From the NCBI GenBank assembly GCA_023213395.1, contig CM041465.1, positions 74,531,741 through 74,595,740 on the forward strand: a stretch of DNA of 64,000 nt, given 5' to 3'. A program made the position numbers and the translations under genes. Origin of the DNA: Cycas panzhihuaensis (taxonomy: Eukaryota > Cycadophyta). Shown here piece by piece: positions 12,280-23,258 of the stretch. Under the pieces are notes generated by a model that was not told where the DNA came from, made no database searches, and saw only the letters and a program-made list of their open reading frames with translations. Position 1 is the stretch's first letter, and each line of letters starts with the position of its first letter.

Positions 12280-12930
12280 TTGATTAGGAGCCTAATTTAC
12301 TTGATTTCCACTCAACTAAATATCATGTATGCAGTTAGTATGGTTTCTAGATTAATATATAAGCCTAAGGTAAAACATTGGCAAGTAGCCAAAAGGATTC
12401 TTAGGTATCTCAAAGGTACTATTGGATATGGATTATATTACAGATCACTAGGGGACTATAAGTTGATTGGTTATATGGACTTAGACTAGATAGGTTATGT
12501 AGATGATAGTAAATCTACTTTAGAATATACATTCAATTTGGGTTTAGTAGAACTAGCATGGAGTTCAAAGAAGCAAGTAATAATATCTCTTTCTATTATA
12601 GAAGTAGAGTACAAAGTAGCCATAGTAGGAGCTTATGAGATAGTTTGGCCTAAAAGATTGCTTTAGGATTTATAAGAAGGATAAGTTGGTCCCATACAAT
12701 TGCTTTGTAATAATTAAATAACAATTTAGATGATAAAGAATTTGGTGTTTTATAGTAGGATAAAGAAAATTAAAATATAACATCACTTTATTAAAGAGTT
12801 GGTATAGTAAGGTAAGTTAGAATTAGTCTATTGCAATATAGAACAATAGGTTGTAGATATATTTACAAAGGCACTTGGTAAAATAAAGTTTGTTAAATTT
12901 AGAGATAAACTTAGAGTCTCCCCAAATGGG
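12280..12930 (+). pseudogene. Copia A RNase H and polyprotein end
   Basis: RNase H domain, which degrades the RNA strand during reverse transcription. RSLIYLISTQLNIMYAVSMVSR and HWQVAKRILRYLKGTIGYGLYY form the tether before RNase H (12,280-12,489). SLSIIEVEYKVAIVGAYEIVW carries the acidic residue of the copia RNase H core. HHFIKELV and VVDIFTKALGKIKF are the usual C-terminal motifs near 12,780-12,900. Stops are frequent after 12,489. Confidence 0.88.
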
Positions 12931-12936
12931 GATTAT

Positions 12937-12945
12937 AGGGAGAAA
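12937..12945 (+). other. Copia A polypurine tract
   Basis: agggagaaa immediately before the TG of the right LTR, the expected plus-strand primer site. Confidence 0.7.
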
Positions 12946-13229
12946 TGTTATAATAATGCCTATATTGGGGCTTGTACCCACCTTAGAGAGATTACTTATA
13001 TTAGGGTGATAGTTTAGATCAATAGAGATATTATGGAAGTAATATGTTAGGCTTTTATCAATGTTAGTTAGTGGTCAACTTTGAGAGGTATGCGAAATCC
13101 CTCTTAGTCATACTTATTTATTCATGGAATTTAATGACCTTGGTGTTTATCAATACCACCATCCTTATGGATTGATGGTTCTCCCCTTCTTGCATTTCAT
13201 TCTACTCCATTTATCCCATAATTCCATCA
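12946..13229 (+). repeat. Copia A right LTR
   Basis: Starts TGTTATAATAATGCC and ends attccatca, 284 bp, matching 781-1062. Flanked on the right by atata, the probable target duplication partner of acata at 776-780. Confidence 0.78.
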
Positions 13230-13234
13230 ATATA

Positions 13235-13789
13235 GTCATAAACATTCTTTGATTCTAGTACCAATGGATTTGTCCTAATGAGACCTTTCGTTTGAGACTA
13301 ATCTTATTAGCTAAAAATAATTTATTAAGAAAAAACAAGTCCTAAAGTGAATTCAGTCATACACCCTATTTGAGCTTGATTCTAGATTTTTTATTTAGAA
13401 TTTGAAAAATGTCCTTTAAGATAGATTTATCCTCTTATCGGGATTTATAAATAAGTAAAATTTCATGTCGATCTAGGCACATTAAAAAATTATATACATA
13501 ATCTCTATGTTTTATATCGTAAAATCTTCCTTGAAAAAAAAAAGTCCTTTATCTTTATTTTCTAAAATAAATATATTCTCTTATCTTTTTTAAAAATTTG
13601 AAGTCTTCTTAAATTATTACTTTAGAAAAAAATAATTTTTGTAGTGGTGAAGAGTTTCCTTAAGTATTAAATCAAGTCTCCAATATTTTGTCTTTTCAAT
13701 CCTTCTTTCTTTTGAACCCTAGAATAAAGTCTCCAGTCTTAACCTCTTCAATCTTCTTTTTTTTCAAACCCCAACTTGATCTAATACCA
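13235..13789 (-). other. Copia F leader, right piece, with primer-binding site
   Basis: Non-coding sequence inferred to be the continuation of F's leader beyond copia A. At 13,778-13,789 the minus strand reads tggtattagatc, matching the usual methionine-tRNA primer site tggtatcagagc at 10 of 12 bases. It directly abuts an LTR-like end (tttctata). Nothing else is recognised. Confidence 0.45.
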
Positions 13790-13920
13790 TATAGAAAAAT
13801 AGAGTACATTCAAAAATAAAAATTGATAAAGGAACTAATTAGACTTATTTAATATAATAGAGGGAAGGTAGTTATGATATGTACTTATACCTAATTATTT
13901 CTCGCAAGTTGAGAATGACA
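13790..13920 (-). repeat. Copia F 5' LTR, first piece
   Basis: On the minus strand this ends tttctata directly before the primer site, as copia E's LTR ends tttctaca before its own. It is cut off by the gypsy element T1. The exact T1 boundary is uncertain: T1-like similarity may begin some 30 bp earlier. Confidence 0.4.
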
Positions 13921-16301
13921 TGTACACTATGACAAACAAGTGAAGTAATGTTTCTATCTCTTTACATTCCATTAAATTTTTATATCATAATCATAGATGG
14001 TGAATGTATAATCTTACTTACTTGTTTGATTTATTTGGTGGGCCATGTATACATTTTTAGCTAATGATGAGTAAAACTTCAATTATTGGTCATTGGTCCA
14101 CCCATCAAGGTCCTCAAGTCCGAATAGATGCTTTACTATCCCTACAAGGTCCTATTAGTCTATTTTTTATTTGTTTTTATGCTTTGCTTCATCATTAACC
14201 ACTTCATGTTGACTTTATTTCCACCCAAACTTCTTCATTGATGATTTCTAACTTGATTTTATATTTATTTTACTACAAAGCCCTAGTTTCTATCAAACTA
14301 TATTATCTTTTGCTTGCAATAGTATACTACAAAGGATTTTATAATACAACAACTGTCACTTATCTAGATTTGGTCTTCAAAGTGGCAATAAACTTATTAA
14401 TGGCTTGTTGTTAGTCTTGGGATAGCACATGTCTAATCCAAATATTTGAAAATTAGTCTTTGGTAGCCTAAGAGGCTATATCACACTAAGAGATCACTTC
14501 CATATAGTTTTGGTCTAAATCCATAAGCATGTCCCATCAATTTATCCCCTTATTTTATCCCACATTATGGACTAAAAACCACCCTCCTTAAGCTTACCCT
14601 CAACTATAAATCCTCCTATCTTTCCATTGGAAGAGGAGGTCAAGCTGTTATATGAAGGTACTATTATCATGCTATCAAATTTCTAAGAGTAACAGGTTCC
14701 CACATAATCTACCTTGCTTTCTATTGCTTTCTTACTTGGAGATTCACCTTTCAACACCATTGGAGCACCCTTAAGTGGAATAATGTCAGCTATTAGTATC
14801 TTCTAGTATGTTGGGATGAGATAATCCTCACATAATTATGTTAGTGAGTGCACTTCCTTTGTTTTTCATGTTTGTTTTACCCTTTCACTTCATAGGTTTT
14901 GTATTGATTAGTCTTATCTTACTTCTTGCATATTTCTTTTGTCTCTTTACTACCTTTTAGTCCATAGGATTAGGTGGATTTATAGGAGGAAGGTAGCATC
15001 CAACTACAACTTAGGAGTGCTAATGATATTTGGAGGATACTAAGCCATTTCTGATACTCCATTCTTCTCCTACTTACCAAGTTTGCTTACATCCTTTATT
15101 TATCTATTTCTTATCGTTTCTCAATAGAACATTGCAATAATATGGTGTTGTTTAGATATTGTTAGCTATTGTCCTTATAGGTGTAGTTTTCATCTTTGTT
15201 GTGGGTGGTTAAAGGCTAAAGAAGCCACCTTCTTTGACCTATGAATGCTCATTTCTTCATCATACCATCTCATTAAGATGAAGGTATGAAATCACAACTA
15301 AAAGAGATAACACTAACCGACTTTCATTGTGCTTATTTTCATGTTTTCAAGATCATCATAAACCTTGTTTCATCAGAGAATAATCTAGAAAGTAAAAATA
15401 CTACTAGATTTTTCCTAGAAATTACATACATCAAAATCTTGATTGCTTGAGTACACTTAAAACACCCCATTTGTATTTCAAATGAGGGATAAAGCTTGAA
15501 GAGTCACACTTGATCAAGTCTAGGTACCTCTTCTCCCTTCAAATCTTCCTTTTAGTAAAAAAAATAATATGAGCAAAAAGAAAAAGAGAGAGGAAACACA
15601 TTAGATTCCCTATTGCCTTAGTTGCCTTTTTTCTTTTTTTAAAGAAAAAAAAAACACAAAAAACAAAAAACAAAAGAGAAAAGGTTAGTTTTTCTTTTGT
15701 TTTGATTTCCTCTCTCTATCTCTTTCACTTCAAAAATAAAATAGAAAAAAAAGAAATTTGTCTCTTTATTTTATTCTTTTTGTTTACCCTTCTCTCAAAA
15801 AGATAAAAGACAAAAAAAAGAGAAAACCCTAATACCTAAAAGAGAAGTAGTTTTTATTTTCTCTTATTACATATTGCATTGCATGTCATAGTAGGGTTTG
15901 GGCATCACATTTAAAAGCCTAAGTAAAGGAGAGGATCACATAGTTATAAGTCCTTAAACTCATGGGCCTACATTGTGCCCATTAGCTAGGGTGATTTCCT
16001 ATTTACATAAAAATAGAAAAGCATATAGATGCATTAGGTGTGTGTGATCCCCAGAGTTTTCCATAGGTTTATTGCCACACCTAGTCCAATATTACATGTA
16101 TACACTTGCATGTGTTACCCAAGTTAGGCCACCCCCTAGCTAAGAAGAGGCATAATTAAGCTTTATACATATGCCTAAGTGATGCATGGGTTCCTTGGGT
16201 GGGGTGTTAGTTGATGCTACATCCCTCACTAGCACATTCTCACACCCTAGGTCTTTAGTTGCTAGGTTTGACATATCTTTTCACATGTTCTTGAGTATTT
16301 A
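13921..16301 (+). repeat. T1 left LTR
   Basis: Begins tgtacactatg and can be followed against 29,945-32,304 throughout. Shared blocks include atcataatcatagatggt, ttggtccacccatcaag and gtagggtttgggcatca. It ends just before the primer site. The start may lie up to 30 bp further left (near 13,892), where weaker similarity is seen. Confidence 0.75.
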
Positions 16302-16302
16302 T

Positions 16303-16320
16303 TGGTGACCATATTAGGGA
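16303..16320 (+). other. T1 primer-binding site
   Basis: tggtgaccatattaggga directly follows the LTR end. It resembles the tggcgac...ctggggac sites of plant Tat/Ogre-type gypsy elements, allowing for C/T decay. The right LTR stops matching at the equivalent position, which supports this boundary. Confidence 0.6.
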
Positions 16321-16745
16321 CTTGCTAGTTGGAAGTTACTTAGTATACCTAAGTCCTTCCCTTTCCTTTCTACTTACTTTCACTTTCTTGGATAGAGCAT
16401 TTTGTTTAATTTGTGTAAGGATCCCTTGTGAATATCTCACTTGTTCATATAGGCTAGTTGATCCTTGAATGTGACAATTCTTTTGTCACTTGCATGGCCT
16501 CCCACCTATGGATTTAGAGCTCTAATATGCACTTGTTCCCATGAGTAACCAAGAGTTATTAATGGAAGGCCATCTCCCTTTTGATTGGGCCTGTGACTCA
16601 TACTAACCTTACCCTCAAGAATGGCCTTAATCTATAGGCCTATTCTCACATGATCAACCCACCCAAGGAGGCATAAGTCTCATATACTAATCCCATGATA
16701 CCAATGGGTTCTACCAAAACCTAGTTAGATCCCATGGCCACATAA
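16321..16745 (+). other. T1 leader, no gene seen
   Basis: Non-coding stretch between primer site and gag. It contains no motif I recognise. Confidence 0.5.
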
Positions 16746-18960
16746 TTGGGGGCATCCCCTTTTCTTATGAGTCCAATCATCAAGGTGGATACATTCCCCC
16801 TTTTGATTAGGCACATCCCTCCATGGGATATGGTGGAGGCCCTAAGGGCCTACTTCAAGGAAGTTGTGGGAAAAGTTACTCTTGCTTGGGCATGTCACCT
16901 ATTATTTAGTGCCTCAACATCCTCCACCTCAATCCCCATTCCTACTTCCACCCAATCCACAACCCCACTTGCCACAAGCTCAATGACAACTTCTTCATCT
17001 ATTTATGCCATGCTTGGGATGGGTCTTAAACCATCTCAAGCCCCCTCCCAAGCCATCTCCCAAGCTTCCTAACAAATAACCATCATTCCTCATTTGTAAA
17101 CCTTGGTCCCCCAACTGACCATGACTTTAGTCCCTCTAGTTAATCCTTTCATTCCTCCTCATCCCTATCATATAGGATATGGTGGAGGACCATCTCTTTG
17201 CCCCTGTCCACACCATGTAGGTTCCTTATTATATATACCACCAAGGTATACAACCTAATAATAAGGGCACAGGGGATCTTGTGCCTTCTTAGTAAATGGA
17301 GTAGACCCTCTCCACCCCTACAGGGTTGCACCTCCTATTGGAGGCACATTTGGAAAAAAACCCTTTGCCACACCCATCCCCCTATACCTCCCAACTGATT
17401 CCTCCTTTATATTCCTATTAGGGGTGCATCAGTGGCATCTTCTATGCCACCTTTCTTAACCACCATTCCTCAAGAGGTGACAGCTCAAGCCAACCCCTTG
17501 TATCACACTCCACCATATGGGGGTTTGAAATATCCTTGACCACCCCCATATTCCTCTCACTCTTATCCTAGCATGACCCCTCTTTATTAAGCAAAGGCCA
17601 TGCCCCATGTGACCCTATCTTATGTGCCTTACCAATAGGGGCACACTCCTCATCCTGCATACCCTCTATATTTATCCCAAGCTAGATATTATTTCCAACC
17701 CCCTTATTTCTCATTTGATCACTTAGTCCAAATTAAGGCATGACCCTTTATAGACTATAGGTCTAATCCTCTTTCTTTAGACCTACCACCTCATCTATTA
17801 GAAGTATCCAAATTTTATGACATTTAATCACAAGACCCTATAGATCATGTCAAGGTATTTACCATGGCATGTATCAATTATTGGGAATAGAACCACATCT
17901 TGATGAAGTTATTCCCTAGGCCACTTTAGGGAGATGCGCTAAAATAGTTTTGCCATCTCCCCACCAACTCCATCATTTGTTTCCAATAGTTAGTTGACAC
18001 CTTCATTAACTATTTTAACATTATGGGGCCTTTTGAAAGTGGGCTAAGGCCCTACTCTCTCTCAAACAAGGTGTGGATAAATTCAATAGAGATTTTATCT
18101 AAGAGTTCCATGATCTCCTTCATTCTTCTAAGATCATGCTACTTGAAGATTTAAAGAGACATATATCTATTAATGTAGTATGCCATGAGGTCCATGCCGA
18201 GGTACTCAATATGGAATCAACCACATGTGACTCAACCATAGCTAAATGCTTAGCCTTAGAATCTACAGAGATCTAAGAAGGTCTCAAGAAGATAAACAAG
18301 AAAGTACCATATCATAAGGCACCACCTCCCCTACATGACCAAAGGGCCCAATAATCATCTTCCCAACCCTCTATCCATACCACCGATAAAATGATGGATT
18401 TCTTCACATTAGTTGTTTACTCTTTTGAGAAAATAATTAAGGACTTAAAGTTGCAACCCATGCAATCCACCCATGAACCCTAGGCTCTCACTCATAGTTA
18501 TAGGTTGGTCCATTAGGCAACCCAAACCATGAAACTAATGAAAGAAGGCCTTGAGTCCTCCTAAGAAAAGAAGTTATCTTTTGAGAAGAGGTGGTGCTCC
18601 ATCCATGGTCATTGTGCCCATGACAAAACCCTTTGTTGGACCCAACATCTAAAGCTAGCTCCACCTCATCACTATCCTTCTTAATTTGGGTCTAAACCTA
18701 ACCTTGACTAACCTATTCACTAAGACTCATTCTTGAGCCATGATGCTCCTGAACAACCATTCTAACAACCATAAAATTGATGAGTTAAGAGGAATTCCCA
18801 ACTTCAAAGGATGGGAACCCCTCTTAAACTAGAATTTGACCAATCTAAAGGTAAAGCCCTAGTTAATCCTCCTAGTCCTATGAGCCCTATGGCCCAAAGT
18901 CCACCTTCACACCTTAATGCTAAGGGTAAATAGGTCATCCACATGTTGGAGACTACTTAA
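16746..18960 (+). pseudogene. T1 gag
   Basis: Gag of a gypsy element. The open stretch 16,746-17,072 gives a Ser/Thr/Pro-rich N-terminal part (PIPTSTQSTTPL). Then comes a Pro/Tyr-rich decayed region to about 17,750. At 17,820-18,160 the retrotransposon-Gag capsid domain shows as GDALK, stop, FCHLPTNSI, then LVDTFINYFNIMGP, the common GDAL.W...LP..SI...L...F...F pattern. A CxxH-type knuckle, WCSIHGHCAHDKTLCW, lies at about 18,590-18,637. The C-terminal part falls inside the duplicated segment. Many stops and shifts. Exact start unknown. Confidence 0.7.
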
Positions 18961-19159
18961 GCAGACCTAATAACCAATTCTTAAGTAGTTAAGGGACTTG
19001 GGGAGGCTTAAATTCTTAATAACCACTTATAGATCCTTCCTCCACAAAGATCCCTATTGTTCTAAAGACCATTCATATTTGTCCTACATGATATGATTTT
19101 TGAAGAGGTATTTCCTAACCCATTGGCAAAGGGAAATTCTTTTCAATCATTGAAGAACT

Positions 19160-19680
19160 TCACATTGTGTATGTAAGCATGTCTACGATGGATGTCTTAC
19201 AAAGTTGTCCTAACCAATGCACCTTATTCCTTAAGGACCTTGGCCATAAGGATGCACCCATCCACATTGTCACTATAACATTGTATGGGCCTCTCATTAT
19301 CTCCTTTGATCCACATAATGTACCACTTACCTATAAGCGAGAGTGCCATTAGCACTATCCATTTACCATCACTATTAAAACCATTAACTTCACCCTAAAG
19401 AACATCATTATGGATAATAGCTCTTTAGTCAATGTTATACCCATTTAGATGCTAAAGAAATTAGGCATTAAGTCTTTAGAGCCCATCCCTTAGAAATGTA
19501 AAAGGTACAATGAGAGTGAGAATACACCACTTAAGACTATTACTATACCTCTCACTCTTAAAGATAAAATTATCCCCACTAACATTGTTGTCCTAGATAT
19601 CAATGTTGATTACAACCTACTCTTAGGACAACCTTGGTTGGATCGTATGGGATAAGTCTATTCTTTACTTTAGGGGCAAC
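19160..19680 (+). pseudogene. T1 protease (copy 1)
   Basis: Retropepsin-type aspartic protease. A longer frame from 19,167 reads SMSTMDVLQSCPNQC and DPHNVPLTYKRECH. After a stop it continues NIIMDNSSLVNVIPI (about 19,400), the active-site loop. In gypsy proteases this is usually I.D.GSS.N, so the Asp is kept while the Gly is Ser. VVLDINVDYNLLLGQPWLDRMG (about 19,590-19,655) is the conserved second half, IL(L)G.PWL. Stops interrupt it. No RT follows. A second copy lies at about 24,253-24,770. Confidence 0.78.
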
Positions 19681-20269
19681 TTAAATTTCCATGATGGACA
19701 AGCACAAGTTATAGCTCATGAGTATCCTCCTTCTTAAACATCCCTCCTAACTTACTAGGCTATCTTCGATGCTAGAGATAGTGATCGTAATGAGCCTTAG
19801 CCTTCCCTCGTGGGCCTTTATTAAGGCCTTAACCCTTATCATGATGAAGAACTACCTTCACCTGGACCAAATTTGGTTTATTTCACCCCATTAATATAGG
19901 TAATTATGGCTACTTAATTAACCTTAGTAACCCTAAGTTAAACATTGAGGACTATGAGCCCCTTACATTATGAGTGGCTTTTATTTCCTATGCATTAAGG
20001 GAACCATCCCATAAGGATGTCTCCCCTCCTTTTGGTCCTTCCCTTAGGACCCATGATTATATTCTAGACCTATTAGACCCAAGTTGGTCTCCATCTTTAT
20101 ATCCTATTCGAGCAATTTTTCAAGGGGATGCTTCTTAACTTATTGCTCATTTGGACATCATCCTATAATCCTCACACACTATTCTCTCATAATCTAAGCC
20201 CTCATCAAGCTCCAAGACCCATCTAACTTCCCCACCACAAACTATAAATATGGTTTAAAGTATGTGAGT
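19681..20269 (+). other. T1 region after protease, no pol seen
   Basis: Continues in a decayed frame with stretches such as ALREPSHKDVSPPFG and YILDLLDPSW, then Pro/Ser-rich text. I do not recognise RT motifs here or in the equivalent 24,770-25,363. Confidence 0.5.
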
Positions 20270-20865
20270 GTTGTGTATTGTGACAACAATTATAGGCCTA
20301 AAATTATGGCATATTTTCAGTGCAGTTTCCCCCCCAAATCTTTCTCGAGGGGTCCCAAGGGGGAGCCCCTGTCAGTGAGTGGTGGGTGATAGCCCCTGAC
20401 CTAAAAATTTGACCATGTAAACCTTATCAAAGTGTAAAGAGAATCAGGGTCATTCAATATAAATACCCTAGATTCTACGGTTGAGATTTAGGTCTTGGAT
20501 GTCCTCTCATGTAACCCATTTTAGGGATTTTCTTATTGTGTTATAATGTTATGTAGTGTACTGTGAAGAGGACGGTGGCTGATTGTTATTCCAAAGAGTA
20601 CTCTATATCTGTGATGTACTATTTCTCCATTCTGCAACAATAAAGATCGATACCTTCCCTATGTGGATGTTTCCCTAGCACACTGCTAGGGTTTTACCAT
20701 GTTATTTCGGGTGCACATGTGATGTTTGGATTTCATTGTCTTGTTACTATATAATTTCTAATTTTAGAACTTGCATGTAATTTTATGTTTCCATTTCTAT
20801 AACTAGTTATAAGAAAGTAATAGATCTCAGTGGTTGTTAGAGGGTTAGACCTTCTATTCTCAACA
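20270..20865 (+). repeat. LTR-X, left LTR of the hybrid copia
   Basis: Starts TGTTGTG and ends TCTCAACA, followed by the primer site. It matches the solo LTR at 33,338-33,986 over its length (shared agagaatcagggtc, ataccctagattcta, ctgctagggttttaccatg). A conserved aataaa lies at 20,639-20,644. Confidence 0.92.
20639..20644 (+). terminator. Polyadenylation signal in LTR-X
   Basis: aataaa followed by gatcgatac in both LTR-X copies (also 33,758-33,763). Conservation between otherwise diverged copies and its place in the LTR suit a poly(A) signal. Confidence 0.45.
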
Positions 20866-20867
20866 AG

Positions 20868-20880
20868 TGGTATCAGAGCC
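20868..20880 (+). other. Primer-binding site (initiator Met tRNA)
   Basis: tggtatcagagcc, a perfect copia-type site, two bases after LTR-X. Confidence 0.95.
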
Positions 20881-20936
20881 ACTCTTTTTCTTGTAGCGAG
20901 TTTGTGAAGGTTTTGGTATCAGCTTTTCTACACCAA

Positions 20937-21700
20937 ATGGCAAAACTAGCAAGTGTAAAGTTTGAGGTGGAGAAATTTAATGGCAAGAACAACTTCAAGT
21001 TGTGGAAGCTGAAAGCATATGATATTCTTGTACAACAGGGTTTGTATAAAGCCCTTACAGGAAAATCGAAGAAACTCGCGGGGATGGACAATGATGAATA
21101 GGATGATTTAGATAAAAAGTCACTTAGCACAATACAATTATACTTGGCAGATGAAGTTTTGTTTAACATCGTAGGGGAGCAATTCGAAGTAGGGATTATC
21201 GACCCTTGGAAGGCCTATATATGACCAAATCAAGAATAAATTGAATCTACCAAGAGGCAAGCATCGCATTTCGAATGAAGGAAGGTACAAAAATCGCTAA
21301 CCATTTAAATATTTTTAATACTCTTATTTGTCAATTAACTAGTATCGATATTAAAATTAAGGATGAAGACAAGGCAATTACCCTATTATGCTCATTACCT
21401 AAATCCTAGAATAACATTGTCACCTCAATTAGTTTTAGCACTACAGATGAATTGGAATATGACTCTGTTGTGAGTGCTTTGCTAATGGAAGAAGTGCAGA
21501 GGAAGTCTAGTCTTGAAACCTCCATAGCAGAAGCCATGACAGTAAGGGGTAGAACATTTGAGAGAGGATAAAAATCTAGGGATACATCAAGATCCAAGTC
21601 AAAGAGCAAAAAGAGTAAGATCAGGTGTTGGTATTGTAATAAGATCGGTCACCTCAAGAAGGATTGTTACAAAACAAAGAAAGGAGTTGATGGCCAAATT
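20937..21700 (+). pseudogene. Hybrid copia gag
   Basis: Copia Gag. From the ATG at 20,937 it reads MAKLASVKFEVEKFNGKNN then FKLWKLKAYDILVQQGLYKA, the usual N-terminal pattern (F.G.N...W...M...L...GL). A TAG stop falls at about 21,099, after which the frame continues SLSTIQLYLADEVLFNIV. The zinc knuckle CWYCNKIGHLKKDC (21,626-21,667) keeps all three Cys and the His, unlike every other copia knuckle in this window. The frame then runs into KLVAKGYTQ, an RT motif, with protease and integrase absent. Confidence 0.88.
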
Positions 21701-22288
21701 GAAAACACAAGGCCAAAGTTAGTTGCAAAAGGATATACTCAAGCTGCAGTATAGATTATGATGAGACTTTCTCTCCGAGAGCAAAGATGAACACGGTGGG
21801 ACAAGAATAGCCTTAGCTGCCACCCAAGGTTGGGGAATCTCTCAGATGGACGTAAAAAGTGCCTTCCTAAACGGTGAACTGGAAGAAGAAGTTTATATGC
21901 AACAACCGATGGATACGCGAGCAGGGAAAAGAAAATCTAGTGCAAATTGAAAAGGCCTTCTATGGTCTAAAACAAGCACCACGTGCCTGGTATGCAAAAC
22001 TAGATCACTTTCTTGAAGAAAATAAGTTCATTCGGTGTAACTCAGATTCCGGTCACAGACATAAGGAAAACAAACAACAAGATAACAATAATTGTTGTTT
22101 ATGTGGATGATATCTTTGCATCGAATGATGTCGAAGGAATCAAGTGGATCAAAAGATAACTTCAAAGAAAGTTTGAAATGACATTTAGGTTCACTAAATT
22201 ATTACTTGGGGACTGGAAATAGTTCAACATCAAAACTATGTAATCATTCCAAAGTAACTACATCAAAAGTCTACTTGTTCGATTTCAG
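21701..22288 (+). pseudogene. Hybrid copia RT, N-terminally deleted
   Basis: Starts abruptly at KLVAKGYTQ. Frameshifted pieces then show the SAFLNGELEEEVYM-like segment (about 21,855-21,900), [20 protein letters not shown] (about 21,950-22,010), and VVYVDDIFAS (about 22,090-22,125) with an intact YVDD. At least three frame changes. Domains normally between Gag and this point (protease, integrase, RT fingers) are deleted, or were never joined. Confidence 0.85.
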
Positions 22289-23030
22289 ATGGAAAACTGC
22301 AATCCATGCACCACTCCCATGGAGACAAATTGCAATCTAACAGTAGACAATATGGAAAAAGATGCCGATGCTACTCTGTACAGGCAAATGATTGGAAGTC
22401 TGATCTACCTGACAGCCACCAGACCCGACATATCCTACTCAGTAGGACTAATATCAAGGCATGTCACGTAATCCAAAGTTAAGACACTGGCAAGCAGCAA
22501 AAAGAATTCTGAGATATCTCAAAGGAACAACAGATCTCAAGTTAGTTTATTCGAAGGGGCATCCAATCAAAATCACAGGATACTGCGATTCAGATGCAGC
22601 GACAAAGAACAAAGGAAATCAACAAGTGGTTTTGTTTTTCTTGGGAGATTCACAATTTCATGGTGCAACAAAAACAAGCCACGGTGGCTCTCTCCTCTGA
22701 CGAGAATATAAGCGACCACATCAGACTCCGTGAAGCCATCCGTTAAGACAACTCTTGCTTGATTTAAATCAACAACAGAAAGAAGCAACTTCTTTAAAGT
22801 GTGACAATCAAAGTGCCATCAAGCTGACCAAAAATCCAATTCTGCATGCAAGAACAAAACATATTGAAGTTCATCATCACTTTATAAGAGAAAAAGTACA
22901 GAACAAAGAAATAGATTTGGAATACTGTCCGACATCTGAACAAGTTGCAGATCTTTTGACAAAACCTCTTGGAAGAGAAAGACTCAGATATTTGAGAGAC
23001 AAGATTGGACTTATAGAGATAAAACATTAA
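22289..23030 (+). pseudogene. Hybrid copia RNase H
   Basis: Three overlapping frames cover it: 22,289-22,471 (MIGSLIYLTATRPDISYSVG), 22,461-22,700 (HWQAAKRILRYLKGTTDLKL, GYCDSDAA), and 22,755-23,030 (CDNQSAIKLTKNPILHARTK, HIEVHHHFIREKV, ADLLTKPLGRERL). All core motifs of copia RNase H are recognisable. One frame change falls near 22,465 and another after about 22,625. It ends just before the polypurine tract and belongs with LTR-Y. Confidence 0.92.
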
Positions 23031-23037
23031 GAGGGGG
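23028..23037 (+). other. Polypurine tract
   Basis: taagaggggg directly before the TG of LTR-Y. Confidence 0.85.
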
Positions 23038-23258
23038 TGTTAAGATATAATGTTTTATCTAGGACAGAAAAAGGGGGTCATGTTAGACCAACCCTTAAAT
23101 GCTCTCACGAGATCATGCCACTTGGCAATATTTGAGTGATTGGTTACATTAGTGGTTGTAACCAACTCATGACTCTTGTATACTTAAGCAAATTGAATCT
23201 CAATAGAAGATCAACTCATTCCTTTCTCAGTTTGTTTCTGATCTGCATTTTTTCAACA
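23038..23258 (+). repeat. LTR-Y, right LTR of the hybrid copia
   Basis: Starts TGTTAAGATATAATG and ends TTTCAACA, 221 bp. It is fixed on the left by the polypurine tract and on the right by the start of the duplicated T1 segment. Its sequence is unrelated to LTR-X. Confidence 0.85.

Larger units (their letters stand above)
781..13229 (+). mobile_element. Ty1/copia retrotransposon A, interrupted by a 5.4-kb insertion
   Basis: An old copia element in plus orientation: left LTR 781-1062, long leader, gag from 3349, protease near 4450, integrase 4775-5700, then a foreign insertion, RT and RNase H 11,270-12,930, polypurine tract, right LTR 12,946-13,229. The domain order PR-INT-RT-RH is that of Ty1/copia. 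The two LTRs match over about 280 bp and stop matching at the same base. The flanks acata (776-780) and atata (13,230-13,234) are a plausible decayed 5-bp target duplication. It is related to copia D, with a similar Gag N-terminus and similar LTR start. It is not functional. Confidence 0.8.
18163..20269 (+). repeat. 2.1-kb direct duplication, copy 1
   Basis: Begins atatctattaatg and ends gtatgtgag. The same T1 segment recurs at 23,259-25,363 with few differences (about 5 in the first 110 bp by eye). Copy 1 ends exactly where the hybrid copia's left LTR begins. It contains the gag C-terminus and protease. Confidence 0.92.
20270..23258 (+). mobile_element. Hybrid copia element with unlike LTRs (X left, Y right)
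   Basis: A copia element of 2,989 bp: LTR-X 20,270-20,865, primer site, gag, a truncated pol joining directly from gag to RT, RNase H, polypurine tract, LTR-Y 23,038-23,258. The two LTRs differ in length (596 and 221 bp) and share no visible sequence beyond TGTT...AACA ends. The 5-bp flanks (gtgag left, atatc right) do not match. Protease, integrase and the RT N-terminus are missing. It therefore looks like the join of two different insertions. It is the best-preserved coding sequence in the left half. Confidence 0.85.

Noticed and set aside
13250-13262. Minus-strand tggtactagaatc as the primer site of copia F
   Set aside because: Only 8 of 12 matches and no LTR-like end beside it. The site at 13,778-13,789 matches better (10 of 12) and abuts an LTR-like end.
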